DNA of 64,000 nucleotides, from NCBI RefSeq assembly GCF_040640215.1, contig NZ_JBFABG010000011.1, forward strand, positions 186,001-250,000, given 5' to 3'. This DNA comes from Actinosynnema sp040640215 (lineage in GTDB: Bacteria; Actinomycetota; Actinomycetes; Mycobacteriales; Pseudonocardiaceae). Under the pieces are notes generated by a model, which was not told the origin of the DNA, did no database searches, and worked only from the letters and a program-made list of their open reading frames with translations. The position numbers were made by a program, and so were the translations under genes. Shown piece by piece: positions 1 through 8,806 of this stretch; positions within the stretch are counted from its first letter, which is position 1, and each line of letters starts with the position of its first letter.

Positions 1-1031
1 GCCTGGACGCCGGCGCGCCCGCGACGTGCGAGGACACCGGCAGCCCGGATTCGCTCAGCGGCTGCTCCCGCTCGCTGGTCGACGAGTTCCGGTGGATCAA
101 CCACACCGCGAACCACCCGCAGATGAACGACACCACCTACGCGGTCAACCGGGCCGAGATCGAGCGGAACCTGGAGTTCGCGGCGGCGGCCGGGCTCCCG
201 GTGCCGCCGACCGTGCTCAAGACCCCGGAGTACTCCGGGCTGGGGGTCTACCACCCGGACCGGGCCGACGTGACGGGCCCGCCGACGGACTTCGGGCTCG
301 GCGGGTCGAACCAGGCCCTGCTCGACGCCGCGCGCGACCTCGGCGTGCGCTACGTGCAGGGCAACATGTCCTTCGCCGGGCACCGCCCGTCCTGCTCCAA
401 CTGCGGCATCCCGCACCCGTTGCGCGCCGAGGTGTTCGTGGTGCCCGACTGGCCGACCTCGATCGCGTTCGAGGCGACCGACCCCGAGGAGCAGACGGCG
501 CTGTTCAACGCCGCGTACGGCCGCGCGGGCACCGACCCGGAGCACGGCGACCGGGACCTGACCTACGAGGAGATCATCGAGACCGAGGCGGAGATCGCCG
601 CCCTGCACCTGATGAACGGGTCGGTGTACGCGCACACCCTGCACCAGGGCAACGTGCGCGAGTACCGGCCCGGCCACAGCCTGACGTTCGACTGGGTGGA
701 GGCGACGGTCGCGAAGTACGCGGCCCACTTCGCCCTGCCGCTGAAGAACCCCGACTGGCTGACGCTGGCCCGGTACGTGGAGGCGCGGACCGCGCACCAC
801 GCCGAGCTCGCCGCGCGGCACGACGCGGTGTGGAACCGGGTCGCGGGGACGGTCTCCTACACGCCCGCCAAGTCCGGCGCGCTGTTCGTGACCGGTCTGG
901 AGACCAGGGCCGCGACCGAAGCCGACCAGAGCTCGGCCGACGAGGCGGAGACCTACGGTGCGGACACCGTCTCCCGGGTCGGGCTGACCGGCGGCGAGCG
1001 GGTCGTGCTGAAGACGAGACCCGCCGCATGA
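1..1031 (+). CDS. Agd3/PelA-type polysaccharide deacetylase, 5' end outside window
   Basis: The open frame is already running at base 3, so this is the C-terminal 342 residues of a longer protein; the first ATG inside it (123) is not the real start. Visible residues 31-38 read WINHTANH. Its HxxxH (H34, H38) matches the metal-binding motif of NodB-type deacetylases, and the 'W-x-N-HT' setting resembles the Agd3 (CE18) and PelA deacetylase domains, which remove acetyl groups from GalNAc-containing polysaccharide. The catalytic Asp motif would lie upstream. The stop overlaps the next start (ATGA). The PelF-like transferase next door and the GH114 gene at 7868 support a deacetylase role. Family-level call from motif and context only; the signal peptide cannot be judged. 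Confidence 0.62.
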   Translation, partial: LDAGAPATCEDTGSPDSLSGCSRSLVDEFRWINHTANHPQMNDTTYAVNRAEIERNLEFAAAAGLPVPPTVLKTPEYSGLGVYHPDRADVTGPPTDFGLGGSNQALLDAARDLGVRYVQGNMSFAGHRPSCSNCGIPHPLRAEVFVVPDWPTSIAFEATDPEEQTALFNAAYGRAGTDPEHGDRDLTYEEIIETEAEIAALHLMNGSVYAHTLHQGNVREYRPGHSLTFDWVEATVAKYAAHFALPLKNPDWLTLARYVEARTAHHAELAARHDAVWNRVAGTVSYTPAKSGALFVTGLETRAATEADQSSADEAETYGADTVSRVGLTGGERVVLKTRPAA

Positions 1032-2488
1032 CCACGTACCAGCTCCGGCCGCGCACCACGACGAGACACCTGCCGGACACCCGGACCCGCATCGCGCTCG
1101 TCGCGGAGGGCACCTACCCCTTCCACCCGGGCGGCGTGAGCCTGTGGTGCGACCAGCTCGTGCGCGGCATGCCCGAACACGCGTTCACCGTCGTCGCGCT
1201 GACCGTCGACGGCACCGAACGCCCGACCTGGTCCGCGCCGGCGAACCTGGTGGAGGTGGTGAGCCTGCCGCTGTGGGGGAGACGCCGGCGCCGCGGGCGC
1301 CGGAAACCGAAGGGCTTCGCCGAGATCCACGACGCGTTCCTGCGTTCCTTCATCCCGCACGCCGACACCACGGCGAAAGCGTTCCTGGCCGCGTTGCGCG
1401 CCATGTTCGACGCCGCGCGCTCGGCGGACGTCGGCCCGGCCCTGGTGTCGAACGAAGCCGTGTCCCGGATCGTCGACGTGACCGCCGAGGCGTACGGGGA
1501 ACCGCTGCCGCTCCAGGACGCAGTCGTGGTGGCCGACCTGCTGGAGCACATGCTCCGGCCGCTGTTCCACCCGCCGATCAGGGTCGACGTGTGCCACCTC
1601 GCGATGAACGGGCTCAGCGCGCTGGTCGGCCTGGCGGCGAAGTGGGCCCACGGGACACCCATGCTCATGTCGGAGCACGGCGTCTACCTCCGGGAGCGCT
1701 ACCTGGCCGCGGTGAAGGAGGAGATGCCGCAGCGGGTCAAGAAGATCCTGCTCGGCTTCCACCGCGCGTTGGCCGGCGCGGCCTACCTGAGCTGCGACAT
1801 GCTCGCGCCGCACTCGGGCTACAACCGGCGGTGGCAGTTGCGCAACGGGGCCGACGAGGCGCGGATGCGGACCATGTACAACGGCATCGACCCGGAGGAC
1901 TTCCCGCAGGCGGCGGGGGAACCGGACGTGCCGACCATCGTGTTCGTGGGCCGCATCGACCCGCTCAAGGACCTGCACACGCTGATCCGGGCGTTCCGGC
2001 TGGTCCGCGCCGAGGTGCCGGACGCCCGGCTGCGCATGTTCGGCCCGGTGACCGTCGCCAACGAGTCCTACCACGCGGGCTGCGTCCGCCTGGTCGAGGA
2101 GCTCGGGCTGACCGGCTCGGCGGTGTTCGAGGGCCGGGTGCCCAACCAGGTCGACGCCTACCACGCCGGTCACGTGGTGGCGCTGACCAGCATCTCGGAG
2201 GGGTTCCCGTTCTCGTTGGTGGAGGCGATGTCCACCGGCCGGCCGCCGGTCTGCACGAACGTCGGGGGAGTGCCGGAGGCGGTCGGGGACGCGGGTTTCG
2301 TCGTGCCGCCGCGCGACCACGAGGCGGTCGCCCGCGCCTGCGTCCGGCTGCTCGCCGACAGCGGCCTGCGGCGGCGGCTGGGCGACCTGGCGCGGCAACG
2401 CGTGCTGGAGCACTTCACCCTCCAGCGCTGGAACGACAGCTACCAGGCCCGGTACGCGGAACTGGTGCTCACCGGGGGGTCGGGATGA
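1028..2488 (+). CDS. PelF-like GT4 glycosyltransferase
   Basis: A 486-residue cytoplasmic glycosyltransferase. It begins with RIALVAEGTYPFHPGGVSLW (about residues 21-40), the N-terminal signature of the PelF/DUF3492 group, and continues into a GT-B donor domain (IVFVGRIDPLKDLHTLIRAF). The E-x7-E motif is in ISEGFPFSLVEAM, followed by GGVPEAVGDAG. PelF in Pseudomonas polymerises the Pel backbone from UDP-GalNAc-type donors; the same role here is inferred from family and neighbours. ATG at 1028 overlaps the deacetylase stop, and its own stop overlaps the next ATG at 2485, so translation is probably coupled along the operon. A full-length family member with no visible damage. Confidence 0.8.
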   Translation: MTTYQLRPRTTTRHLPDTRTRIALVAEGTYPFHPGGVSLWCDQLVRGMPEHAFTVVALTVDGTERPTWSAPANLVEVVSLPLWGRRRRRGRRKPKGFAEIHDAFLRSFIPHADTTAKAFLAALRAMFDAARSADVGPALVSNEAVSRIVDVTAEAYGEPLPLQDAVVVADLLEHMLRPLFHPPIRVDVCHLAMNGLSALVGLAAKWAHGTPMLMSEHGVYLRERYLAAVKEEMPQRVKKILLGFHRALAGAAYLSCDMLAPHSGYNRRWQLRNGADEARMRTMYNGIDPEDFPQAAGEPDVPTIVFVGRIDPLKDLHTLIRAFRLVRAEVPDARLRMFGPVTVANESYHAGCVRLVEELGLTGSAVFEGRVPNQVDAYHAGHVVALTSISEGFPFSLVEAMSTGRPPVCTNVGGVPEAVGDAGFVVPPRDHEAVARACVRLLADSGLRRRLGDLARQRVLEHFTLQRWNDSYQARYAELVLTGGSG

Positions 2489-3846
2489 CGCTGGACGACC
2501 TGGTCGGGAACATCCGGCCGCTGCTGCCCGACCCCGTGGACGAGCTCCAGGTGGCGGCGGTCCTGGAGAGCCAGGGGGTGACCGACGAGGGCGCGTCCGA
2601 GCAGTACGGGATGGCCGACGTGTTCGAGCTCGCCCAGCACGTCTACGCGCGGCTCACGCCGGTCCCGGACACCGCGCCGGAACCGCCCGCGCCGACCCGG
2701 CCGTGGTGGGCGGACGTGATGCACGGCCTGCTCTACCTGATGCCCAGCGCCGTCTACCCGGCGGTGTACGCCGTCCTCGGCGGGCCGGACATGCTGCGGG
2801 GCCTGGTCTTCGCCACGACCGCCGGGTGGGTGTGGGGCGCGGGCAGCAGTTGGGTGGCCCACCGGCTGACCGGCGCGGGCGCGGGCAAGCTGGCCGCGCG
2901 CACGCTGGTGCTGCTCGGCGGCGGCGGTTTCGCGCTGGCCCTCGCCGGGGCGCTGCTGATCCTGCGGTGGTACGGCGGCGGGGTCGAGCTGGTGCTGTTC
3001 GTGCTGGCGCAGACCGGTTTCCAGGTCGCCTCCGGCATCCTGCTGTTCCACCGCCGGGAACTCCGGCTGCTGGTGGCCATGCTGCCCGCCGCGCTGGCCG
3101 GGCTGATGCACCTGATCTCGGGCTACGCCGACGAGCTGGTGCCGCCGGTGCTGCTGGCCGGCGTGGTCTCGGTGTCGCTCGCGCTCACCGCCGCGTACCG
3201 GACGAGCCGGGTCTCCGGCCGCGATCCCGGCAAGGTCCCGCCGGCCCGCGTGCTGGCGCTCGGCGCGCTGCCCACCACGGTCTACGCGGCGCTGTGCGCG
3301 GCTTTCCTGCTGCACACCGACGTCCGGTACGTGATGGGCCCGGTCGACCTCGCGGTCGGCGTGACACCGCTGGTGGTCGGCATGGGCGCGGTCGAGTGGC
3401 GGGTGCACCGGCTGTTCGACCAGGCCGGCGGGCTGCTGCGGCGCTGCGCGTCACCCGCCCTGTTCGACCGGGCGATGTGGCGGCTGCTGCTGCGCGAGCT
3501 CGCCACCTGCCTGCTGGTGCTCGGCGGGCTGGCCCTGGTGCTGCTGGCCGCGCTGCGCTCCGGTGGCGCGCTGACCGTCCACGGCGCGTTGCTGATCGAC
3601 GCGCACGTCGTGCTGGGCGGCGCGTTCTTCCTCGGTTTCGTGCTGATCCGCACCGGCGGCACCGGCTGGGCGACCGCCTGCCTGGCCCTCGTGCTGCCGG
3701 TGGACGTCGTGCTGGTGGAGGTCACCGCCGGCGGCCCGGCCCGGTACGGCGACGTGCCGGTGTTCCTGGGCTGCTGCGCGGCCTTGGCGATCCTCCTGCT
3801 CGCGGCGCTCCGCCGGAGCGTCGGGCAAGTACGGCACTACCGTTGA
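2485..3846 (+). CDS. Polytopic membrane protein of the polysaccharide locus (candidate export/assembly partner)
   Basis: A 453-residue protein. The first ~75 residues are soluble (MTLDDLVGNIRPLLPDPVDE, then a Pro-rich linker), followed by about 12 hydrophobic segments spread to residue ~440, e.g. VLLGGGGFALALAGALLILR and LLVLGGLALVLLAAL. The ATG overlaps the glycosyltransferase stop (ATGA). PelG, the partner of PelF in Pel systems, is also a 12-helix MOP-type membrane protein, so by size, topology and position this is the best candidate for a PelG equivalent. I see no motif that proves homology. The short cytoplasmic N-terminal domain is an unusual addition for a flippase. Role inferred from context. 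Confidence 0.6.
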   Translation: MTLDDLVGNIRPLLPDPVDELQVAAVLESQGVTDEGASEQYGMADVFELAQHVYARLTPVPDTAPEPPAPTRPWWADVMHGLLYLMPSAVYPAVYAVLGGPDMLRGLVFATTAGWVWGAGSSWVAHRLTGAGAGKLAARTLVLLGGGGFALALAGALLILRWYGGGVELVLFVLAQTGFQVASGILLFHRRELRLLVAMLPAALAGLMHLISGYADELVPPVLLAGVVSVSLALTAAYRTSRVSGRDPGKVPPARVLALGALPTTVYAALCAAFLLHTDVRYVMGPVDLAVGVTPLVVGMGAVEWRVHRLFDQAGGLLRRCASPALFDRAMWRLLLRELATCLLVLGGLALVLLAALRSGGALTVHGALLIDAHVVLGGAFFLGFVLIRTGGTGWATACLALVLPVDVVLVEVTAGGPARYGDVPVFLGCCAALAILLLAALRRSVGQVRHYR

Positions 3847-3862
3847 CAGAAGGGAACCTCGA

Positions 3863-4606
3863 ATGCACGCGGTGATACTCGCCGGTGGTCAGGGAGTGCG
3901 ACTACGGCCCTACACCACGGCGTTGCCGAAGCCCTTGGTCCCGATCGGCGAGGAGTACGCGATCCTGGACATCATCCTGCAACAACTGCGCGCCCACTCG
4001 TTCGACCGCGTGACGCTCGCCATCGGCCACCTCGGGTCGCTGATCCGGGCGTTCGTGGGCGACGGCTCGCGCTGGGAGATCGAGGTCGACTACGCGGAGG
4101 AGGACAAACCGCTGTCCACGATCGGCCCGCTGCTCAACTTCCTGGACCGGCTGCCCGAGCAGTTCCTGGTGATGAACGGGGACGTGCTGACCGATCTCGA
4201 CTACCTCGCGCTGCTCGCCCACCACATGTCCAGCGGAGCCCCGCTGACCGTGGCCACCTACCGGCGCAAGGTGAAGATCGACTTCGGCACGCTGGAGACC
4301 GAGCACGGCCGGATCGTCCACTTCGTGGAGAAGCCCGAGCTGTCCTACGGGGTCAGCATGGGCGTCTACGCGATGGCGCGCGAAACGCTGGAACCGTACC
4401 CGGCCGACGTCCCGTTCGGCTTGGACGACCTGGTGCTCGACCTGCTGGAGCGCGGCGAGGCCCCGGCCGCGTTCGAGTTCGGCGGCTACTGGCTCGACAT
4501 CGGACGCCCGGACGACTACGACGAGGCCAACAGGTGCTTCGGGGAGGTGCGATCGGTGCTGCTGCCCGGCGCGCGGGACAAGACCCCGCTCGGAGCCGTG
4601 TCGTGA
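3863..4606 (+). CDS. Sugar-1-phosphate nucleotidyltransferase
   Basis: A 247-residue GT-A-like enzyme that should couple an NTP to a sugar-1-phosphate to make an NDP-sugar. The pyrophosphorylase signature is at residues 6-27 (AGGQGVRLRPYTTALPKPLV), the metal-binding NGD at about residue 94-96, and VEKP near residue 155. It is shorter than RmlA or ManC and has no C-terminal beta-helix, as in minimal glucose-1-P or mannose-1-P transferases; the sugar cannot be read from sequence. A Shine-Dalgarno (agaaggga) lies 8-10 nt before the ATG, the only clear ribosome site inside the + strand operon after the membrane gene. Its stop overlaps the next GTG. Confidence 0.82.
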   Translation: MHAVILAGGQGVRLRPYTTALPKPLVPIGEEYAILDIILQQLRAHSFDRVTLAIGHLGSLIRAFVGDGSRWEIEVDYAEEDKPLSTIGPLLNFLDRLPEQFLVMNGDVLTDLDYLALLAHHMSSGAPLTVATYRRKVKIDFGTLETEHGRIVHFVEKPELSYGVSMGVYAMARETLEPYPADVPFGLDDLVLDLLERGEAPAAFEFGGYWLDIGRPDDYDEANRCFGEVRSVLLPGARDKTPLGAVS

Positions 4607-5523
4607 CGGTGCGCAAGGTGCTGCTGTTCGGCGCGTCCGGGTACCTCGGGCGCGAAGTGGCCGCAGCCCTGACCTCCCACCCCGGCGGCGCGGCGGTCGT
4701 CAGGGTCGGGCGGTCGGCTCCGGACGCGGCGGGCTGGGTGCGCCACGACCTCGTCACCGGCGGCCCCGACGAGCTGGCCGACCTGTTGACCACCACCTCG
4801 CCGGACGTGGTGGTCAACTGTGCCGGTCGGCTCGACGGGACCCTCGCCGAACTCGTGGCGGCCAACGTCACGGCCACGGCGCGCCTGCTCGACGTCCTCC
4901 CGGTCGCGGCACCGGCCGCCCGGTTGGTCGTGCTCGGGTCGGCGGCGGAGTACGGCGTCGTGCCCGAGGGCGTGGCCGTCACCGAGGACATGCCCGCCAA
5001 CCCGGTCGCGGCGTACGGCATCACCAAGCTGGCGGGTACGGCGCTCGTGCGCGCCGCCGTCGGCGCGGGACGGCTGGACGCCGTGGTGCTGCGGGTGTTC
5101 AACCCGATCGGCGCGGGACTGCCGGACGGGACCGTCCTGGGCCGGGCGGCCAGTGCCGTCCGGTCGGCGCTGGGCGTGCCCGGCCGGGAGATCCGGCTCG
5201 GCCCGCTCGGGGCCTACCGGGACTTCGTGGACGTGCGGGACGTCGCGGACGCGGTCGCCAAGGCCGCGCTGTCGGCGGTCCGGCCGGACCCGGTGCTCAA
5301 CGTGGGCAGCGGGGTGGCCGTCCCGGTCCGGGAAGCGGTCGGCCTGCTCGCCGAGGCCGCCGGGTTCACCGGGCGGATCGTCGAGTCCGACCCGGTGCCC
5401 GCGCGATCCGGTGCGGTGGGCTGGATCGCGGCCGACCTCACCCGCGCCCGGCTGAGCCTGGACTGGTCGCCGCGACGGGATCTGCGGGCCTCGGTCCGCG
5501 ACCTCTGGTCGTCGGCCGGCTGA
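4603..5523 (+). CDS. NAD-dependent sugar epimerase/dehydratase (extended SDR)
   Basis: A 306-residue extended SDR. The Rossmann motif GASGYLG is at residues 9-15, the Ser/Tyr/Lys set is visible (VLGSAAEYG, then AYGITKLAG with YxxxK), and RVFNPIGAG is typical of the substrate loop. I take the GTG at 4603, which overlaps the upstream stop (GTGA); an in-frame start at 4534 would lie inside the nucleotidyltransferase gene. It should modify the NDP-sugar made by the preceding enzyme; the exact product is unknown. Last gene of the + strand operon, followed by a hairpin at 5533-5568. Confidence 0.8.
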   Translation: MTVRKVLLFGASGYLGREVAAALTSHPGGAAVVRVGRSAPDAAGWVRHDLVTGGPDELADLLTTTSPDVVVNCAGRLDGTLAELVAANVTATARLLDVLPVAAPAARLVVLGSAAEYGVVPEGVAVTEDMPANPVAAYGITKLAGTALVRAAVGAGRLDAVVLRVFNPIGAGLPDGTVLGRAASAVRSALGVPGREIRLGPLGAYRDFVDVRDVADAVAKAALSAVRPDPVLNVGSGVAVPVREAVGLLAEAAGFTGRIVESDPVPARSGAVGWIAADLTRARLSLDWSPRRDLRASVRDLWSSAG

Positions 5524-5532
5524 CGACCGCGA

Positions 5533-5568
5533 GCGGTTGGAACGGCTGCCACCGCCCGTTCCAACCGC
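5533..5568. terminator. Bidirectional hairpin terminator between convergent operons
   Basis: A perfect 13-bp inverted repeat (gcggttggaacgg at 5533-5545, complement at 5556-5568) with a 10-nt loop sits in the 52-bp gap between two converging genes. No T-run follows, as is usual for actinobacterial terminators. Confidence 0.75.
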
Positions 5569-5575
5569 CCGTGGC

Positions 5576-6526
5576 TCACCCCGCGTGCTCCTGGTACCAC
5601 GCGAAGGTCCGACGGACGCCGTCCTCCAGGGACACCGCCGGCTCGAAGCCGGTCAGCTCCCGCAGCACCGCCAGGTCCGGGCACCTGCGGCGCACCGAGC
5701 CGTGCGGCGCGGGCACCCGGTCCGGCACCGGGTCGTGCCCGGCGATCTTGAGCACCAGCTCGGTCAGCTCGCCGATGTTGGTCTCGACCGAGTCGTTGCC
5801 GATGTGCACGATCCGGCCCACGGCCTCCTCCGACGCCATCAGCCGCACCATCGCCTCGACCGCGTCGTCCACGTGGCAGAACGCCCGGAACTGGTCGGAA
5901 CCGTAGACCCGGAACGGGTCCTCGCGCCGGATCGCCCGCAGGCACAGCTCCGGGATCACGTGGTCCGCGCCCATCCGGGGGCCGTAGACGTTGTGGAACC
6001 GGCCCACCACCGCCGGGAAGCCCTTGGCCCGCGCGGTGTGCACCACCGCCGCCTCGCCCAGCATCTTGCTGATGCCGTAGGCGAAGCGCGGCGCGGTGAC
6101 GTCCTCCACCAGCAGCGGCACGTCCTCCGGCGTGGGCACCGGCACGACGCCCCGGGTCACCCCGCCCGCGTACGCCTCGCTGGTGGAGGCGAAGAACAGC
6201 TTCTGGTGCGGTTCGAGCCACGCCAGCGTGTTGAGCACGGCCAGCGTGTTGACCCGGATCACCCGCTCCGGGTCGCGCTCGACGTTGCGCACGCCGACCA
6301 CCGCCGCCAGCAGGTAGACGTGGTCGGCGTCGCGGGGCAGCTCGTCCAGCGCGGCCGGGTCGGTCAGGTCGGCCGAGAACACCGGCACGCCCAGCGCCGC
6401 CAGGTCCGGGTCGTCGCGACCGCGCGAGAAGTCGTCCACGATGCCGACCTGGTGGCCGTCGTCGAGCAGTCGGCGGGCCAGGTGCAGGCCGATGAAGCCC
6501 GCGCCGCCCAGGATCAGCGCCTTCAC
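5576..6526 (-). CDS. NAD-dependent epimerase (UDP-glucose/GlcNAc 4-epimerase-like SDR)
   Basis: A 316-residue extended SDR starting at GTG 6526 (VKALILGGAGFIG). NAD motif GGAGFIG is at residues 7-13, the catalytic Ser is in FFASTSEAYAG, YxxxK is in AYGISKMLG, and RFHNVYGPRMGADHVIPE resembles UDP-hexose 4-epimerases and UDP-xylose synthases. The start overlaps the stop of the dehydrogenase gene (GTGA), so the two are translationally coupled. With a dehydrogenase upstream and a GalN-specific hydrolase at the operon head, conversion of UDP-GlcNAc to UDP-GalNAc, or of the corresponding uronic acid, is plausible but not proven. Confidence 0.82.
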   Translation of the reverse strand: MKALILGGAGFIGLHLARRLLDDGHQVGIVDDFSRGRDDPDLAALGVPVFSADLTDPAALDELPRDADHVYLLAAVVGVRNVERDPERVIRVNTLAVLNTLAWLEPHQKLFFASTSEAYAGGVTRGVVPVPTPEDVPLLVEDVTAPRFAYGISKMLGEAAVVHTARAKGFPAVVGRFHNVYGPRMGADHVIPELCLRAIRREDPFRVYGSDQFRAFCHVDDAVEAMVRLMASEEAVGRIVHIGNDSVETNIGELTELVLKIAGHDPVPDRVPAPHGSVRRRCPDLAVLRELTGFEPAVSLEDGVRRTFAWYQEHAG

Positions 6527-7833
6527 CGCGCGGCCCGCAGGTAGCCCAGGCCCGCGTAGCGGACGCCGTGCCCGGCCACCCGCTCGCCGTCCAGCACCCG
6601 CCACGAGTCGTAGACCAGCCGCACGTTCGAGCCCGGCAGCACCGCGTCCACGTCCAGCTCGCGGTACTCGGGGTGGTCGGTGATCACCAGCACCGCGTCG
6701 GCCGCGGTGAACCCGTCGTGCAGGTCGACCGGCTCACCGCCGTGCGCCCGGATGACCTCCGGGCCCACCAGCGGGTCGTGGCCGATCACCCGCACGCCGG
6801 CGGCCGTGAACGCCGGCATCATCGACGCGATCGGCGTGCCGCGCATGTCGTCGGTGGGGGGCCAGCCCTTGTAGGCCCAGCCGAGCACCAGCAGCGTCTT
6901 GCCGCGGGGCTCTTCGAGCAGCTCGACGACCCGGTCCGCGACGTGCACCGGTGTGTCCTCGTTGACCTGCCGCGCCGCCTGGATGAGCGGCGGGACGTAG
7001 CCCGCGTCCGCCCCGGCGGACAGCAGGATGTACGGGTCCTTGGACAGGCAGCCGCCGCCGACGTAGCCGGGCTTGGCGATGTCGGGCCGCGGGTAGTCCA
7101 GGTTGGTCGCCCGGATGACCTCCAGCGGGTCCAGCCCGAACCGCTCGGCCAGCCTGGCCACCTCGTTGCCGAACGAGTAGATGACGTCGGTGTGGCAGTT
7201 GTTGGTCAGCTTGACCAGCTCGGCGGTCTCCAGGTCCGACACCGGCACGACCTGGCTCGCCAGCCCGCCGAACAGCGCGACGCCCAGCGCCAGGCTGTCC
7301 TCGTCCAACCCGCCCACGACCTGCGGCAGCTCGACCAGCTCCCGCAGCGCCTGGCCCTGGATCGTGCGCTCCGGTGCCATCACCAGGCGCGCCGAGCCCC
7401 ACGCGTCGACCAGGCGCGGCAGCACCACCGACCGGGTCGCGCCGACCGGGACCGTGCTGCGCACCACCACCAGCGTCTCCGGCGAGCACCGCTTGGCGAT
7501 GTGCTCGGCGGCGGCGGCCAGGTTGTCCAGGTACGGCCGGTGCCCGGCCTGCTCCACCGGTGTGGAGACGCAGATGACCGCCGCGTCCACGCCGTTGTCG
7601 GGCAGCTCCGGGGACAGGAAGATGCGCTTGCCGACCCACTCGCCGAAGACCTCCTCGACGCCCGGTTCGAAGATGTGCGGGCGTCCCCGGGCCAGCGAGT
7701 CCAGCACCGCGGCCTGGCTGTCGACGCCGTGCACCTCGTACCCGCGCCGGGCCATCGCGGCGGCCAGGGTGAGGCCGACGTAGCCCATTCCGACTATCCC
7801 GATCCGCCGCGGTTCGCGCGACCCGTTCGTCAC
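6523..7833 (-). CDS. Nucleotide-sugar 6-dehydrogenase (UDP-Glc/UDP-HexNAc dehydrogenase family)
   Basis: A 436-residue enzyme of the UDP-glucose/UDP-ManNAc dehydrogenase family, oxidising C6 of an NDP-sugar to the uronic acid with two NAD+. N-terminal GMGYVGLTLA binds NAD, the catalytic Cys is in GYVGGGCLSKD (about residue 258), and STPVEQ and TIQGQALREL resemble the WecC/HexNAc branch more than the glucose branch. The start is GTG at 7833, with aaggag 6 nt upstream; the ATG seen at 7835 is out of frame. Middle gene of the minus-strand operon, 34 bp after the GH114 gene. Its presence predicts a uronic acid in the polymer or in a precursor. Confidence 0.85.
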   Translation of the reverse strand: MTNGSREPRRIGIVGMGYVGLTLAAAMARRGYEVHGVDSQAAVLDSLARGRPHIFEPGVEEVFGEWVGKRIFLSPELPDNGVDAAVICVSTPVEQAGHRPYLDNLAAAAEHIAKRCSPETLVVVRSTVPVGATRSVVLPRLVDAWGSARLVMAPERTIQGQALRELVELPQVVGGLDEDSLALGVALFGGLASQVVPVSDLETAELVKLTNNCHTDVIYSFGNEVARLAERFGLDPLEVIRATNLDYPRPDIAKPGYVGGGCLSKDPYILLSAGADAGYVPPLIQAARQVNEDTPVHVADRVVELLEEPRGKTLLVLGWAYKGWPPTDDMRGTPIASMMPAFTAAGVRVIGHDPLVGPEVIRAHGGEPVDLHDGFTAADAVLVITDHPEYRELDVDAVLPGSNVRLVYDSWRVLDGERVAGHGVRYAGLGYLRAAR

Positions 7834-7867
7834 ATTCGGCTCCTTGCCTGGTCGGTTCTCTCCACGG

Positions 7868-8806
7868 TCACCGGCACGGCGTGCTGATCCGGTCCAGCGC
7901 GCGCACCGTGACGTATCCCTCGAACCCCTCTTCGCGGTACCGCCGGCAGGCTGTCGCGACGTTGTGCGGATTCGTCGCGTAGTCCACCGCCAGCACCGTC
8001 TTGCCGGCCTCGCGCAGCGCGCGGGTGGCGGCCAGGTTCGTGTCGCAGTAGTCCGCCGAACAGGGTTTGTCGGTGGCCTGGAAGAACAGCTCCTCGACCC
8101 CGATGCCGTCGACCGCGGCGAGGTAGCCCGGGTACTCGCGCAGCTCCGGCGAGTTCTGCGGGAACACCCGGAACGCGGGGTCGGGGCGCTTGGCGTACTC
8201 GCTGATCCGGGCGATCAGGTCGACCATGCGGCGGGCGAGCTCCGGCCGGTCGAGACCGCCGACCAGGTCGAGGTCGATCTCCTCGTACGCCAGGGGTGTG
8301 TCGAGGTAGACGCCGTCGAACCCGGCGTCGAGCGCGCGGTCCAGCCGGGGCCGGACGGCCAGGGTCCACCAGCTCGGCTCCCAGTAGCGGACGAAGTGCT
8401 CACCGGGCCAGTCGGCCCACTCGTTGAGCAGCAGCCCGGCCCGGTCGGCGGCCACCGCGGCGAAGTCCGGCCGGAACGACTCGATCGAGCCGATTTCGAA
8501 GTAGGCGAGCACCGTTTTCCCGGACCGCCGCAGCCGGGCGATCTCGTCGGCCGCGAAGTAGCCGTGCCCGGCGTCCCGCGCCAAGTCGACCACGACGAAC
8601 CGCGAGGAGGTGTCGGCCAATGTGTCCAGCCGCCCGTCGGAGTAATTCTGGAGCTGGTAGACGAGTCCGCCGTCCGCCCGCGCCGGGGGATCGGGTGAAT
8701 TGCGGTTCTCCGGAGTCGTCGAAACGCATCCGGCACCGGCCAGCAGTGCGGTGAGCACCACGACGAGAGTGGGTAGAGAAAGGCGGTCCGCCACTCCGAA
8801 CACCAT
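7868..8806 (-). CDS. GH114-family lipoprotein (endo-alpha-1,4-polygalactosaminidase/TM1410-like)
   Basis: A 312-residue predicted lipoprotein. A hydrophobic N-terminus ends in the lipobox LLAGAGC (Cys about residue 27), then a Pro/Asp-rich linker and a TIM-barrel-like domain. Family signatures are LVYQLQNYSD, VVVDLARDAG, VLAYFEIGSIE, FDGVYLDTPLAYE and GIGVEELFF, matching GH114 and the hydrolase domain of PelA, which cleave GalN-rich polysaccharide. It would act on the outer face of the membrane, trimming or releasing polymer. First gene of the minus operon with the dehydrogenase and epimerase. The start is uncertain: ATG 8806 has no clear ribosome site and 8803 GTG is adjacent. Confidence 0.8.
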   Translation of the reverse strand: MVFGVADRLSLPTLVVVLTALLAGAGCVSTTPENRNSPDPPARADGGLVYQLQNYSDGRLDTLADTSSRFVVVDLARDAGHGYFAADEIARLRRSGKTVLAYFEIGSIESFRPDFAAVAADRAGLLLNEWADWPGEHFVRYWEPSWWTLAVRPRLDRALDAGFDGVYLDTPLAYEEIDLDLVGGLDRPELARRMVDLIARISEYAKRPDPAFRVFPQNSPELREYPGYLAAVDGIGVEELFFQATDKPCSADYCDTNLAATRALREAGKTVLAVDYATNPHNVATACRRYREEGFEGYVTVRALDRISTPCR

